Positions 36,115-45,246 of a stretch of 64,000 nucleotides of DNA are shown here, piece by piece. The notes beneath the pieces are model-generated. The model was given only the letters and a program-made list of their open reading frames with translations. It had not been told where the DNA came from and ran no database searches. Made by a program: the position numbers and the translations under genes. Within the stretch, counting starts at the first letter, position 1; each line of letters opens with the position of its first letter. The stretch spans positions 27,247-91,246 of the forward strand of contig NZ_PITQ01000017.1 of assembly GCF_002834385.1 (NCBI RefSeq). The letters run 5' to 3'. Origin of the DNA: Rahnella sp. AA (GTDB lineage Bacteria > Pseudomonadota > Gammaproteobacteria > Enterobacterales > Enterobacteriaceae).

Positions 36115-36234
36115 CGCCCCTGCGCCGCACGGTAACCCGCCTGATCACGGTGCATCACCGTTGCTACCTGCGGCAACCGTAAGACCGGCTCCGGCGCACC
36201 TTGTGCCGCCGCCGGAGAAGTGAAGATCGTTGTT
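36115..36234. other. Pro/Ala-codon-rich stretch downstream of yeaY
   Basis: After the yeaY stop a frame shifted by two stays open to 36222 and reads as a Pro/Ala/His-rich tail. E. coli YeaY ends at the same place as this YeaY, so it is probably untranslated; a remnant or frameshift product cannot be ruled out. Confidence 0.3.
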
Positions 36235-36267
36235 AAGGCGGCTTAAATGCCGCCTTTTTATTTTTTT
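36235..36267 (+). terminator. terminator after yeaY
   Basis: AAGGCGGC (36235-36242) pairs with GCCGCCTT (36249-36256) around TTAAAT, followed by a long T-rich run. Confidence 0.85.
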
Positions 36268-36340
36268 AGCCAGGGATGGCTGTAATCCGCGGTCGCAGAA
36301 ATAGTGACCCGCCTCTCAACCTCGACATTGTTTGAAACGC

Positions 36341-36357
36341 AACTGGTAAGCTGAGTT
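36341..36357 (+). promoter_or_regulatory. FadR operator upstream of fadD
   Basis: AACTGGTAAGCTGAGTT resembles the E. coli fadD FadR site (A-CTGGT-GA--AGTT pattern). It lies about 75-90 bases before the fadD start. FadR, encoded at 49068 in this window, would repress fadD when acyl-CoA is low. Confidence 0.7.
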
Positions 36358-36430
36358 AAAATATTGTTAAAGACGTGATAAAACTCGTCGAACAGAGATG
36401 GCAACAGAACATGATTTCAGGAGTGATACC

Positions 36431-38128
36431 TTGGACAAGGTTTGGCTAAAACGTTATCCGGCAGATGTTCCCGAGAACATCGATCCTGACCGCTATGGTT
36501 CCCTGGTCGAAATGTTTGAAAATGCGACGCTGCGTTATGCTGACAGCGTGGCATTTATCAACATGGGCGAGGTGATGACTTACCGCAAGCTCGAAGAGCG
36601 CAGTCGTGCGTTTGCCGCCTATCTGCAAAATGAGCTGGGTTTGCAAAAGGGGGACCGTGTGGCCCTGATGATGCCTAATCTCCTGCAATATCCGATAGCG
36701 CTTTTTGGTGTATTGCGTGCAGGTATGGTGGTCGTTAACGTCAACCCGTTGTACACACCGCGCGAGCTGGAACACCAGCTTAACGACAGCGGAGCCAGTG
36801 CGATTGTGATTGTCTCCAACTTTGCCCATACACTGGAAAAGGTGGTGTACAAAACGCAGGTGAAGCATGTGATCCTCACCCGAATGGGTGATCAGCTTTC
36901 TGCCGCGAAGGGGACGCTGGTCAACTTTGTTGTGAAATACATTAAGAGGCTGGTACCGAAATATCATCTGCCGAATGCCATTTCTTTCCGCACGGCATTG
37001 CAGCGCGGACGTCGTATGCAATACATCAAACCCGATATCATCAATGAGGATTTGGCATTTTTGCAATACACAGGCGGAACAACCGGTGTCGCGAAAGGGG
37101 CAATGCTGACGCACCGGAACATGCAGGCCAATCTGGAACAAGCAAAAGCGGCCTATGCCCCCTTGCTGCAACCGGGGCATGAACTGGTTGTTACGGCATT
37201 GCCGCTTTATCATATTTTTGCGCTGACCGTGAACTGTCTGTTATTCCTTGAACTGGGCGGAAAAAGCCTGTTGATCACTAACCCGCGTGATGTGTCGGGG
37301 ATGGTTAAAGAGCTGGGTAAATACCCGTTTACGGCCATCAGCGGTGTGAATACGTTGTTCAATGCGTTGCTTAATAACGAAGATTTCCGTGAGCTGGATT
37401 TTTCTACATTACGGCTTTCCGTCGGTGGTGGCATGTCTGTACAGAAATCAGTGGCAGATAAATGGGAAAAACTCACCGGTAAACATCTGCTGGAAGGATA
37501 TGGCCTGACGGAGTGTTCTCCGCTGGTCGCGGGCAATCCCTACGACCTGAAACATTACAGCGGTAGCATCGGTTTACCGGTGCCGTCAACCGATGTGCGG
37601 CTGGTGGATGATAACGGCCAGGATGTTGCGCCGGGGCAGCCCGGAGAGCTCTGGGTCCGAGGCCCGCAGGTGATGCTGGGCTACTGGCAGCGCCCGTCGG
37701 CAACGGATGAGGTGTTAAAAGATGGCTGGTTATCGACGGGCGATATCGTTACAGTGGACGAGCAGGGCTTCTTACGGATTGTTGACCGTAAAAAAGACAT
37801 GATTCTGGTTTCCGGTTTCAACGTGTACCCTAACGAAATTGAAGAGGTGGTTTCACAGCATGACAAGGTGCTCGAAGTTGCCGCCATCGGCGTGCCAAAC
37901 GAGTCGTCGGGTGAAATCGTCAAAATTTGCGTGGTGAAGAAAGACCCGTCACTGACCAGCGAAGAACTCCTCGCGCACTGTCGCCGGTTATTAACCGGTT
38001 ACAAAGTACCGAAGATTGTCGAGTTCCGGGATGAGTTGCCGAAGTCAAATGTCGGTAAAATCCTCAGAAGGGAACTTCGTGATGAGCAGGTCAAACCGAA
38101 AGCCGATCCCAGACAGGATGCGGCATAG
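36431..38128 (+). CDS. fadD: long-chain fatty acyl-CoA synthetase FadD
   Basis: 565 residues from TTG 36431, which has AGGAG seven bases before it and lines up with the E. coli start (K-V-W-L-x-R-Y-P-A-D-V-P). An ATG at 36398 would add 11 residues. The ATP/AMP motif is [12 protein letters not shown], followed by G-Y-G-L-T-E-C and D-R-K-K-D-M-I. It activates imported fatty acids at the inner membrane for beta-oxidation. TTG start is shared with E. coli. Confidence 0.95.
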   Translation: MDKVWLKRYPADVPENIDPDRYGSLVEMFENATLRYADSVAFINMGEVMTYRKLEERSRAFAAYLQNELGLQKGDRVALMMPNLLQYPIALFGVLRAGMVVVNVNPLYTPRELEHQLNDSGASAIVIVSNFAHTLEKVVYKTQVKHVILTRMGDQLSAAKGTLVNFVVKYIKRLVPKYHLPNAISFRTALQRGRRMQYIKPDIINEDLAFLQYTGGTTGVAKGAMLTHRNMQANLEQAKAAYAPLLQPGHELVVTALPLYHIFALTVNCLLFLELGGKSLLITNPRDVSGMVKELGKYPFTAISGVNTLFNALLNNEDFRELDFSTLRLSVGGGMSVQKSVADKWEKLTGKHLLEGYGLTECSPLVAGNPYDLKHYSGSIGLPVPSTDVRLVDDNGQDVAPGQPGELWVRGPQVMLGYWQRPSATDEVLKDGWLSTGDIVTVDEQGFLRIVDRKKDMILVSGFNVYPNEIEEVVSQHDKVLEVAAIGVPNESSGEIVKICVVKKDPSLTSEELLAHCRRLLTGYKVPKIVEFRDELPKSNVGKILRRELRDEQVKPKADPRQDAA

Positions 38129-38163
38129 CGGTTAATATGCTGTCCAGTGGTAGTCAGATTCTT

Positions 38164-38186
38164 AACGCCGGCGATGTCCGGCGTTG
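38164..38186 (+). terminator. hairpin after fadD
   Basis: ACGCCGG pairs with CCGGCGT around CGATGT. No T-run follows, so it may be an attenuating hairpin or stability element rather than a full terminator. Confidence 0.45.
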
Positions 38187-38224
38187 TCACGTTATAACGC
38201 AGTAATGATTAAGAGAATTAAGAT

Positions 38225-39346
38225 TTGAATTATCAGTTGATCACAACCAATGACGCACTGGAACAGGTTTGTCTCCAGGCAAAGGCGCACAGTAAAATTG
38301 CGCTGGATACCGAGTTTGTCCGCACCCGCACTTATTACCCGCAACTGGGGCTCATTCAGTTATTTGACGGTGAATTGCTCACGCTGATCGACCCGTTGCC
38401 GATCACCGCGTGGCAACCTTTCATTGATTTGCTGGTGGATCCTGACGTCGTGAAATTCCTCCATGCCGGCAGCGAAGATCTGGAAGTTTTCCTGAACGCT
38501 TTTGGTGTGATGCCTTCGCCGCTGATTGATACGCAAATTCTCGCCGCCTTCAGCGGGCGCCCGCTGTCTTGCGGTTTTGCACGGCTGGTCGCGGAAACAA
38601 CCGGCGTTGAGCTGGATAAAAGCGAATCACGTACTGACTGGATCGCGCGTCCGTTGAGTGAGAAACAGTGTGTGTATGCGGCAGCCGACGTGTGGTATCT
38701 GTTGCCGCTGGCCGACCAGCTGATGCGTGAAACGGAAGAAGCGGGCTGGATAGACGCTGCACTGGACGAATGTCAGGCTTTATGCCGCCGTCGTAAAGAA
38801 GTTCTGCAACCTGAACTCGCGTATCTGGAAATTGGTAATGCCTTCCAGCTTCGCCCTCGCCAGCTGGGGTGTCTGAAATTACTGGCCGCATGGCGCCTTA
38901 ACCAGGCCCGTCAGCGTGACCTGGCTGTTAATTTTGTAGTGCGTGAAGAGAACCTCTGGCAGGTGGCGCGGTATCAGCCTAAATCGCTGGGTGAACTGGA
39001 AGCTCTTGGTCTGAGTGGCCCGGAAATCCGTTACCACGGACGGACTTTGCTGGCGTTAGTTGAAGAGTCTGAGACGCTGGACGAAGACGATTTACCGGCA
39101 CCTATTTTGAATCTGATTGACCAGCCGGGTTACCGTAAAGTGTTCAAAGATATCAAAGCACTGATCCAGACTGTCAGCGAAGAAAGCAAACTGAGCGTGG
39201 AGTTACTGGCATCCCGTCGCCAGATTAATCAGTTATTAAGCAGCCACTGGAAGTTAAAAGACAAAGAGTCACAACCGGAATTAATCACCGGCTGGAGAGG
39301 AAAACTTCTGGCGCAAAGGTTGAACGAAATTCTCAGCCAATATTGA
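38225..39346 (+). CDS. rnd: ribonuclease D
   Basis: 373 residues from TTG 38225; E. coli rnd also uses UUG. Exonuclease motifs: A-L-D-T-E-F-V near 27-32, L-H-A-G-S-E-D-L-E near 80, and Y-A-A-A-D-V near 150. HRDC domain at about 210-290. It trims tRNA 3' ends. Downstream of fadD, the enterobacterial order. The UUG start in E. coli limits its expression. Confidence 0.95.
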   Translation: MNYQLITTNDALEQVCLQAKAHSKIALDTEFVRTRTYYPQLGLIQLFDGELLTLIDPLPITAWQPFIDLLVDPDVVKFLHAGSEDLEVFLNAFGVMPSPLIDTQILAAFSGRPLSCGFARLVAETTGVELDKSESRTDWIARPLSEKQCVYAAADVWYLLPLADQLMRETEEAGWIDAALDECQALCRRRKEVLQPELAYLEIGNAFQLRPRQLGCLKLLAAWRLNQARQRDLAVNFVVREENLWQVARYQPKSLGELEALGLSGPEIRYHGRTLLALVEESETLDEDDLPAPILNLIDQPGYRKVFKDIKALIQTVSEESKLSVELLASRRQINQLLSSHWKLKDKESQPELITGWRGKLLAQRLNEILSQY

Positions 39347-39705
39347 TTAGCGGTCCGGGTGGACAAATAACGGCACAGAAAACCAAAATAAAAGGGCGGA
39401 GATTTTCTCCGCTTTTTTTATTTTGTTAACAGCATATTTAAATAATAGCGATGGGTAAAAGTTCTCTGAGGGAATCACACTAAGGATATTAACCGCCAGC
39501 CTGAATGGGATGAGTCTTAATCATAATTTCAGATAATAAACAGCGTGTGCCGCAGAATGGCATGTTTAGTGGGAATATATACAGTATTCAGGTGGTGGGA
39601 ATATATTACAGGGCAGGGAAAAGGGCAGTCACTGAGTAGCCCCCTGAGAAAACAGGGGGCACTATGCCGAAAAAAACATCTGCAAACAAGGCAAATAGAC
39701 TGCTG
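39347..39705. other. intergenic region between rnd and minE with hairpins and direct repeats
   Basis: Holds the rnd terminator (39396-39420), two copies of GTGGGAATATATNACA-like sequence at 39569-39583 and 39595-39610, and an 8-bp GC hairpin at 39639-39660 (GCCCCCTG/CAGGGGGC) that may end the minE transcript. No gene seen. Confidence 0.5.
39396..39420 (+). terminator. terminator of rnd
   Basis: GCGGAGA (39396-39402) pairs with TCTCCGC (39406-39412) and is followed by a T-run. Confidence 0.85.
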
Positions 39706-39975
39706 TCATTTAGGCGCTTCTTCCGACTCTGGCAGGGTGACGTTAAGTTCAAGTACAGAAATATCGTCACCTTTTTGCTCGAACTGAACCTGCAACATCT
39801 CGGGGTCAATCTTAATGTACTTACAGATGACCGCCAAAATATCACGCTTCAAATCAGGCAGATACGATGGTTCACTATCCCCTCGACGCCGTTCGGCTAC
39901 GATGATCTGTAGCCGTTCCTTGGCTATATTGGCTGTCGATTTTTTGCGGGACAGAAAGAAATCTAACAATGCCAT
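39706..39975 (-). CDS. minE: cell division topological specificity factor MinE
   Basis: 89 residues. The N-terminal helix ([12 protein letters not shown]) binds the membrane, the next 20 residues bind MinD and the rest dimerises. Aligns with E. coli MinE throughout. It stimulates the MinD ATPase and sets up pole-to-pole oscillation. It follows minD by 3 bases in the minCDE operon. Confidence 0.97.
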   Translation of the reverse strand: MALLDFFLSRKKSTANIAKERLQIIVAERRRGDSEPSYLPDLKRDILAVICKYIKIDPEMLQVQFEQKGDDISVLELNVTLPESEEAPK

Positions 39976-39978
39976 GGT

Positions 39979-40791
39979 TTATCCCCCAAAAAGGCGTTTC
40001 AGGAAACTCTTCTTCTCTTCCTCAATAAAACGGAATGCACGTTCTTCCCCAAGCAGACGGCTGACGGTGTCGTCATACGCTTTCCCTGCATCAGATTCCT
40101 GATCCAGAATGACCGGTTCGCCCTGGTTGGACGCACGCAGTACAGACTGGTCTTCAGGGATAACCCCGATCAGAGGAATACGCAGGATTTCCAGCACATC
40201 TTCCATGCTCAGCATGTCGCCACGGCTGACACGGCCCGGGTTGTAACGGGTAAGAAGCAGATGTTCTTTGATAGGCTCTAAGCCTTGTTCCGCACGACGG
40301 GATTTTGAAGACAAAATACCCAAAATGCGGTCGGAGTCACGAACGGAAGAGACTTCCGGGTTGGTCGTAATGACCGCTTCGTCAGCGAAATACAGCGCCA
40401 TCAGAGCACCCGTTTCGATACCCGCAGGGGAATCGCACACCACGAAGTCAAATTCCATCTCGGTTAAATCATTCAGGATCTTTTCTACACCCTCGCGGGT
40501 CAGTGCATCTTTATCACGGGTTTGCGAAGCCGGAAGAATAAACAGGTTTTCAGTGCGTTTATCTTTGATGAGCGCCTGATTTAATGTGGCATCGCCCTGG
40601 ATCACGTTAACGAAATCGTAAACTACGCGGCGTTCACAGCCCATAATCAGGTCGAGATTACGCAAGCCGATATCGAAATCGATAACAACAGTCTTCTTGC
40701 CTTTTTGAGCTAAACCGGTAGCAATGGCCGCGCTTGAAGTGGTCTTGCCAACGCCCCCTTTACCCGATGTAACAACTATGATGCGTGCCAT
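39979..40791 (-). CDS. minD: septum-site-determining ATPase MinD
   Basis: 270 residues from ATG 40791 (M-A-R-I-I-V-V-T). Deviant Walker A K-G-G-V-G-K-T-T, and a C-terminal amphipathic helix (F-L-K-R-L-F-G-G) for membrane binding. It recruits MinC to the membrane. ATG at 40809 would add six residues and is unlikely. The gene follows minC by 24 bases. Confidence 0.97.
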   Translation of the reverse strand: MARIIVVTSGKGGVGKTTSSAAIATGLAQKGKKTVVIDFDIGLRNLDLIMGCERRVVYDFVNVIQGDATLNQALIKDKRTENLFILPASQTRDKDALTREGVEKILNDLTEMEFDFVVCDSPAGIETGALMALYFADEAVITTNPEVSSVRDSDRILGILSSKSRRAEQGLEPIKEHLLLTRYNPGRVSRGDMLSMEDVLEILRIPLIGVIPEDQSVLRASNQGEPVILDQESDAGKAYDDTVSRLLGEERAFRFIEEEKKSFLKRLFGG

Positions 40792-40815
40792 GAATGGATT
40801 CCTTGTCAAAAGGGC

Positions 40816-41505
40816 TTAGTTTAAAGGTTGTATGGTTAACACATTATTTAACAGGCTGAGGCGCGCAGCCTGACCGAGGTAATCGGTCGGGATTTGATCA
40901 CTCAACCAGTATTGCCCTGCGATAGAGACTAGTTCAGCGCCTAAATGCGTGCAAAAAATCTGACAATTTGCATCGCCTGCGGCGCCCGCTAATGCTCTGC
41001 CTCGCATCATGCCGTAGATGTGGATATTGCCATCGGCAATCAGTTCCGCACCCGCGCTGACACTGTTGGTCACGATGAGGTCGCTGTTACGGGCATAAAT
41101 TTGTTGGCCGGATCTGACCGGGGTGCTGACAATGCGGGTTTTCGCTGGGGCATTGTCTGGCACGACAGGAACCGGCGGTTCTGCAGCAATGCGCTGTGCG
41201 CGGCCTTCACTCAGCAGCGGCAAGCCGGTGCGGGAAAGTGCGCGTTTTTGCGCTTCGTCTTTGCAACCACTGATGCCTACAACGCGAAAACCTGCAGAAG
41301 CGACAGCCTGTTGAATGTCTTTCCAGTTTGCTTCACCGGTCAGTGAGGCAACGTTGATAACAACAGGGGCATTTTTCAAAAAGGCTGGAGCTTGCTCCAC
41401 TTTTTCCTGTAATGCCTGATAAATAACCTCCGGTTGTGAACTATGTAAATGAACAACCGATAAGGTAAAACTGCTGCCTTTTAGTTCTATTGGCGATTGT
41501 GACAT
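40816..41505 (-). CDS. minC: septum-site-determining inhibitor MinC
   Basis: 229 residues. The N-terminal MinC domain ([10 protein letters not shown]) and the C-terminal beta-helix with its typical [14 protein letters not shown] repeats are both visible. It blocks FtsZ assembly away from midcell. First gene of minCDE; divergent from ycgL over 136 bases. Confidence 0.96.
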   Translation of the reverse strand: MSQSPIELKGSSFTLSVVHLHSSQPEVIYQALQEKVEQAPAFLKNAPVVINVASLTGEANWKDIQQAVASAGFRVVGISGCKDEAQKRALSRTGLPLLSEGRAQRIAAEPPVPVVPDNAPAKTRIVSTPVRSGQQIYARNSDLIVTNSVSAGAELIADGNIHIYGMMRGRALAGAAGDANCQIFCTHLGAELVSIAGQYWLSDQIPTDYLGQAARLSLLNNVLTIQPLN

Positions 41506-41641
41506 CTATCCTGACTCAGTCTCAGCAACTCTAAATCCCCGGAATACCTCTCGGGGGGCGATATTCCGATGTACGATAAGCATGTTATAGTCACAGTTAT
41601 ATCTAGGCAAGCCACCGTTTCAATAAAATAGAGTTAAAAAA

Positions 41642-41914
41642 ATGCTTTGTGTGATCTATAGAAGTACTAAACGCGACCAGACTTATCTGTATGTCGAAAA
41701 AAGAGACGATTTCTCCCGTGTGCCCGAAGAATTACTGAAAGGTTTTGGTGTGCCGCAGTTCTCAATGATGCTCAATCTGGCCGACCGCGAAAAACTCGCT
41801 ACTGCAGATATTACCAAAGTACGCCAGTCTCTCGGGGAGCAGGGTTATTATCTGCAAGTTCCACCTCCGGCAGAAAGTTTATTGAATATTCATCTGAACG
41901 ACGCCAGCAAATAA
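41642..41914 (+). CDS. ycgL: YcgL family protein
   Basis: 90 residues; single domain of the YcgL family ([16 protein letters not shown]). Cytosolic. Function not established. It is divergent from minC as in E. coli. Confidence 0.9.
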   Translation: MLCVIYRSTKRDQTYLYVEKRDDFSRVPEELLKGFGVPQFSMMLNLADREKLATADITKVRQSLGEQGYYLQVPPPAESLLNIHLNDASK

Positions 41915-42036
41915 CAATTTCCTGACATTTGTTCCGGTATTCCCCGAACTTTCAGACGCCATGACTTGCATTCATCGTTGTAGTACCTAAAGCTTACAAC
42001 GATGAATTATTTGCAGATGTCAAAAGGAAAAATTTG

Positions 42037-43212
42037 ATGAAATTGTCGGCACTGGCCGTGTTAACGCCTCTGATTATCCTCAGTGGTTGTGCAGCACAGA
42101 AAGCAACTTCCGGGCAAACAGCCTCTCAGCCTGCCGCAGCGGCGCAAGCGCCCGCTGTCGCACCCGCAACGCCTTCCGGAAAGACGTCCCTGGCTGAACA
42201 GGGCAGAGACCCTGCCGAGTTCCCCGCCTATGTTCAAACGTTGAAAGCACAGGCGCTGGCGCAGGGCATCAGCCAGCAAACCATCGACAGTACTTTCGCG
42301 GATATTCATTTTGTAGATCGTGTGATTAACTCCGATCGCAACCAGTTGGAAAAGAAAATCACGCTCGATGATTATCTGACCCGCGTATTGCCGGAGTGGA
42401 AAATCAAACAGGGCCAGACGCAATACCAGAATAATTTACCTGCTCTTCAGCAGGTCAGCGACCGTTACGGCGTTCAGCCGCAATACATCGTGGCGCTGTG
42501 GGCGATGGAAAGCAGCTTCGGTAAAATCCAGGGTAAAGAAGATGTCTTCTCCGCGCTGGCAACGCTGGCATTTGAAGGGCGGCGCGAGGCCTTCTTCACC
42601 AAAGAATTTATGTCTGCACTTAAAATTGTTGATTCCGGCCATGCTACCCGCGACATGATGAAAGGCTCCTGGGCCGGGGCGATGGGGCAATCGCAATTTA
42701 TGCCAAGCTCTTACCTGACTTATGGCGCTGATGGAAATGGCGACGGTAAGATCGATATCTGGAAAAATACGGACGACGTTTTTGCCTCTACCGCCAATTA
42801 TCTTTCGAAAGAAGGCTGGAAGGGCAATCAGGGCTGGGGCCAGGAAGTCAAATTACCGGCTGGTTTTGATGGCAGCCTTGCGGGCCTGAAAAATAACCAG
42901 ATGCATCCGGCCAGCTACTGGCAGCAAATGGGCATCACGCAGGTAGATGGCAGCCCGCTGGCGTCAGCGGCGACCCGGTCGTGGATCATCACACCAGATG
43001 ACACACAAGGGCGTGCGTTCCTGGTTTACGATAACTTCCGTACGATTATGCACTGGAACCGTTCAACCTATTTCGCGCTGAGTATCGGAATGATGGCGGA
43101 TGGCATTATGGGCTCTCAGGTGCCGGTTGTTTCAGGTGAAACCGCTCCGGCTGCCACACCTGCACCTTCTGCACCGCTAGCGCCAACCCCGCGAAATCCG
43201 TTCAGCGGCTGA
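42037..43212 (+). CDS. MltB-family lytic murein transglycosylase (lipoprotein)
   Basis: 391 residues from ATG 42037, with AAGGA eight bases upstream. Lipobox I-L-S-G-C, then an Ala/Pro/Gln-rich linker to about residue 60. The catalytic block is A-L-W-A-M-E-S-S-F-G with the glutamate expected of the family. A-M-G-Q-S-Q-F-M-P-S-S-Y and a Ca-loop-like D-G-N-G-D-G-K-I-D-I-W follow, both MltB features. The C-terminal tail is Ala/Pro-rich. It cuts peptidoglycan glycan strands from the outer membrane. MltB_2 subfamily is the best fit rather than MltB itself. Confidence 0.88.
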   Translation: MKLSALAVLTPLIILSGCAAQKATSGQTASQPAAAAQAPAVAPATPSGKTSLAEQGRDPAEFPAYVQTLKAQALAQGISQQTIDSTFADIHFVDRVINSDRNQLEKKITLDDYLTRVLPEWKIKQGQTQYQNNLPALQQVSDRYGVQPQYIVALWAMESSFGKIQGKEDVFSALATLAFEGRREAFFTKEFMSALKIVDSGHATRDMMKGSWAGAMGQSQFMPSSYLTYGADGNGDGKIDIWKNTDDVFASTANYLSKEGWKGNQGWGQEVKLPAGFDGSLAGLKNNQMHPASYWQQMGITQVDGSPLASAATRSWIITPDDTQGRAFLVYDNFRTIMHWNRSTYFALSIGMMADGIMGSQVPVVSGETAPAATPAPSAPLAPTPRNPFSG

Positions 43213-43235
43213 TTTTCCTAAAAAGGAGTGGCTGT

Positions 43236-43892
43236 ATGTATCAACACAGAGACTGGCACGGCGCGTTACTGGATTTCCCGGTGAATAAAGTCGTGTGTGT
43301 GGGTAACAACTACGCCGATCACATCAAAGAGATGGGCAGCCAGGTCTCAGCCGAGCCGGTGGTGTTTATCAAACCGGAAACGGCGCTGTGCGATATCCGT
43401 CAGCCGCTCGCTATTCCGAAAGATTTGGGTTCGGTACATCACGAAATTGAGCTGGCCGTACTTATCGGCACGCCACTCAAACAGGCTACGGAAGACCGCG
43501 TTGCAAATGCTATTGCCGGTTATGCGCTGGCGCTGGATTTAACGCTGCGCGATTTGCAGACAAAATTCAAAGCGGCAGGGCAGCCTTGGGAAAAAGCCAA
43601 GGGCTTCGATGGTTCTTGTCCGATTAGCGGATTCATTCCGGTCAGTGAATTTGGTGACGCACAACAGGCTGATTTGCAACTTGTGGTGAACGGTGAAGCT
43701 CGGCAGGAAGGCAATACCCGTAACATGCTGACGCCACTGCTGCCGCTTATCGCTTACATGAGCCGTTATTTCACGCTGCGTGCTGGCGATATCATTCTGA
43801 CCGGTACACCGCAGGGCGTCGGGCCGCTGAAAGCGGGTGACGAAATTGTGGCTACACTTAACGGTAAGGCTGTTTCAACCCGCGTGATCTGA
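43236..43892 (+). CDS. ycgM: fumarylacetoacetate hydrolase family protein YcgM
   Basis: 218 residues with G-N-N-Y-A-D-H, F-I-K-P-E-T-A-L, and H-H-E-I-E-L-A-V, the metal site block of FAH enzymes. Matches E. coli YcgM along its length. Related enzymes decarboxylate or hydrolyse 2-oxo acids; the physiological substrate is uncertain. It follows the transglycosylase by 23 bases. Confidence 0.92.
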   Translation: MYQHRDWHGALLDFPVNKVVCVGNNYADHIKEMGSQVSAEPVVFIKPETALCDIRQPLAIPKDLGSVHHEIELAVLIGTPLKQATEDRVANAIAGYALALDLTLRDLQTKFKAAGQPWEKAKGFDGSCPISGFIPVSEFGDAQQADLQLVVNGEARQEGNTRNMLTPLLPLIAYMSRYFTLRAGDIILTGTPQGVGPLKAGDEIVATLNGKAVSTRVI

Positions 43893-43998
43893 AACAAATC
43901 CTCTCTCCGCCGGAGCAGCTTTCCGGCGGCTTTACTTGCATCTGCAGGCTAAAGCGTCTATATAAGCACCCTCATTTTATTTATACCGGATGCACATT

Positions 43999-44448
43999 AT
44001 GACTGAACCCGCTTTTTGGCAGCAAAAAACGCTGTCTGAAATGACTGACGAAGAATGGGAAGCATTGTGCGACGGCTGCGGACAATGCTGCTTACATAAG
44101 CTGATTGATGAAGATACCGAAGAAATTTACTTCACCAACGTTGCCTGTAACCAGCTCAATATCAAATCCTGTCAGTGCCGTAACTACGAGCGTCGTTTTA
44201 CGCTTGAAGAAGACTGCATCAAGCTGACCCGCGAAAACCTGACCACCTTTGACTGGCTGCCGCCGACGTGTGCTTATCGCCTGATCGGCGAAGGTCGTCC
44301 GTTGCTGCCGTGGCATCCGCTGCTGAATAAAGCCTCTAAATCGGCGATGCACACGGCACAAATCTCCGTTCGTTATATCGCCGTTCGCGAAGACGACGTT
44401 GAAGACTGGCAGGATCATATTATGAATAAGCCAAGCTGGGCGAGATAA
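43999..44448 (+). CDS. ycgN: YcgN family cysteine cluster protein
   Basis: 149 residues from ATG 43999 (M-T-E-P-A-F-W); ATG 43990 would add three. The cysteines in [16 protein letters not shown] and D-C-I form the family's metal-binding cluster, probably Fe-S or zinc. Function unknown. Follows ycgM as in E. coli. Confidence 0.9.
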   Translation: MTEPAFWQQKTLSEMTDEEWEALCDGCGQCCLHKLIDEDTEEIYFTNVACNQLNIKSCQCRNYERRFTLEEDCIKLTRENLTTFDWLPPTCAYRLIGEGRPLLPWHPLLNKASKSAMHTAQISVRYIAVREDDVEDWQDHIMNKPSWAR

Positions 44449-44576
44449 GCCGTTGAAGGGAAAGAAGAAAGAATTTCCGGCGTGAGTGTATGGGGCAGAG
44501 ACGGGGCATGGCCCGCTACGTGGAGTTCAAAATCCTTCTGATTCCCTGCCTCTCCCGTGTAATCGGGATGCCATTT

Positions 44577-44693
44577 TTACTTAAAAATTCCGTAGACTAC
44601 CGTTCCCGCAATAACCCAGAACGCGACACAGGCTGTCACGCAGATAACCCAAACGGCCCAAACCGGGAGTTTGTTTAAACGTTCTAACCCCAT
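44577..44693 (-). CDS. 38-residue membrane protein
   Basis: From ATG 44693 (M-G-L-E-R-L-N-K-L-P) a single strongly hydrophobic helix spans about residues 10-36 (W-A-V-W-V-I-C-V-T-A-C-V-A-F-W-V-I-A-G). GAGGTGA stands eight bases upstream. It lies downstream of a hairpin that would end the IraP-like gene, so it needs its own promoter or read-through. The ATG at 44765 is less likely. No family recognised. Confidence 0.55.
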   Translation of the reverse strand: MGLERLNKLPVWAVWVICVTACVAFWVIAGTVVYGIFK

Positions 44694-44721
44694 ATTTGCT
44701 ATCACCTCTGATTTTAGACAT

Positions 44722-44747
44722 AAAAAAGCCCCGGCGACCGCCAGGGC
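44722..44747 (-). terminator. terminator of the IraP-like gene
   Basis: On the minus strand GCCCTGGCG pairs with CGCCGGGGC, with one G-T pair, around GT, followed by TTTTTT. Confidence 0.8.
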
Positions 44748-44771
44748 GTAATCGTTATCATACATTCATTT

Positions 44772-45113
44772 TTATATTTCTGAATCGGGTCTGACCCTAT
44801 TTAATGCATTCAGTGCCTCAGCATCCAGTTCCGGGTCGGCTTTATCGATCAGTCGCGTAATTTCAATCAGCGCCTGGAATTGTTCAAACAAAAGTTTGGC
44901 ATCCGATTTAAGCACATCATCTGCGGAGTCCAGTACGGAATTGATCGCTTTGTTTACGCTTTCGATGGCTTCCTGCGAACCGCCATTTTTGCCCACAGTG
45001 AGAAACACGGCGCTCAGTAAAAGCGACTGAGCCTCAACCTGTGCGGTCAGTTGCTTTGCATCCACCTCCATCCGGGAAATCTTTGCGACCATGCTTAAGA
45101 TAATATTTTTCAT
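44772..45113 (-). CDS. IraP-like small protein, possible sigma-S anti-adapter
   Basis: 113 residues. The first 45 residues (M-K-N-I-I-L-S-M-V-A-K-I, E-V-D-A-K-Q-L-T-A-Q-V-E-A) resemble E. coli IraP in spacing and residues (M-K-N-L-I, K-E-L-C-A-Q-V-E-A). The rest is helical and unlike IraP, and the protein is about 27 residues longer. IraP blocks RssB so that sigma S is stabilised under phosphate starvation. The match is short and made from memory. Single-gene unit. Confidence 0.45.
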   Translation of the reverse strand: MKNIILSMVAKISRMEVDAKQLTAQVEAQSLLLSAVFLTVGKNGGSQEAIESVNKAINSVLDSADDVLKSDAKLLFEQFQALIEITRLIDKADPELDAEALNALNRVRPDSEI

Positions 45114-45191
45114 TGCTACCCCTTCAGAGACAAATTTTGAATCGCCTCCACATTTCTACGCCAGGTTCGAAAATCTTCATAATGAAATTTG

Positions 45192-45222
45192 AAAAAAATG
45201 AGCGGCTGCACAGGCCGCTCAT
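45192..45222 (-). terminator. terminator of the AI-2E family gene
   Basis: On the minus strand TGAGCGGC pairs with GCCGCTCA around CTGTGCA, followed by TTTTTTT. Confidence 0.85.
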
Positions 45223-45246
45223 TGATGGGGTTAAACCGGTAATAGT

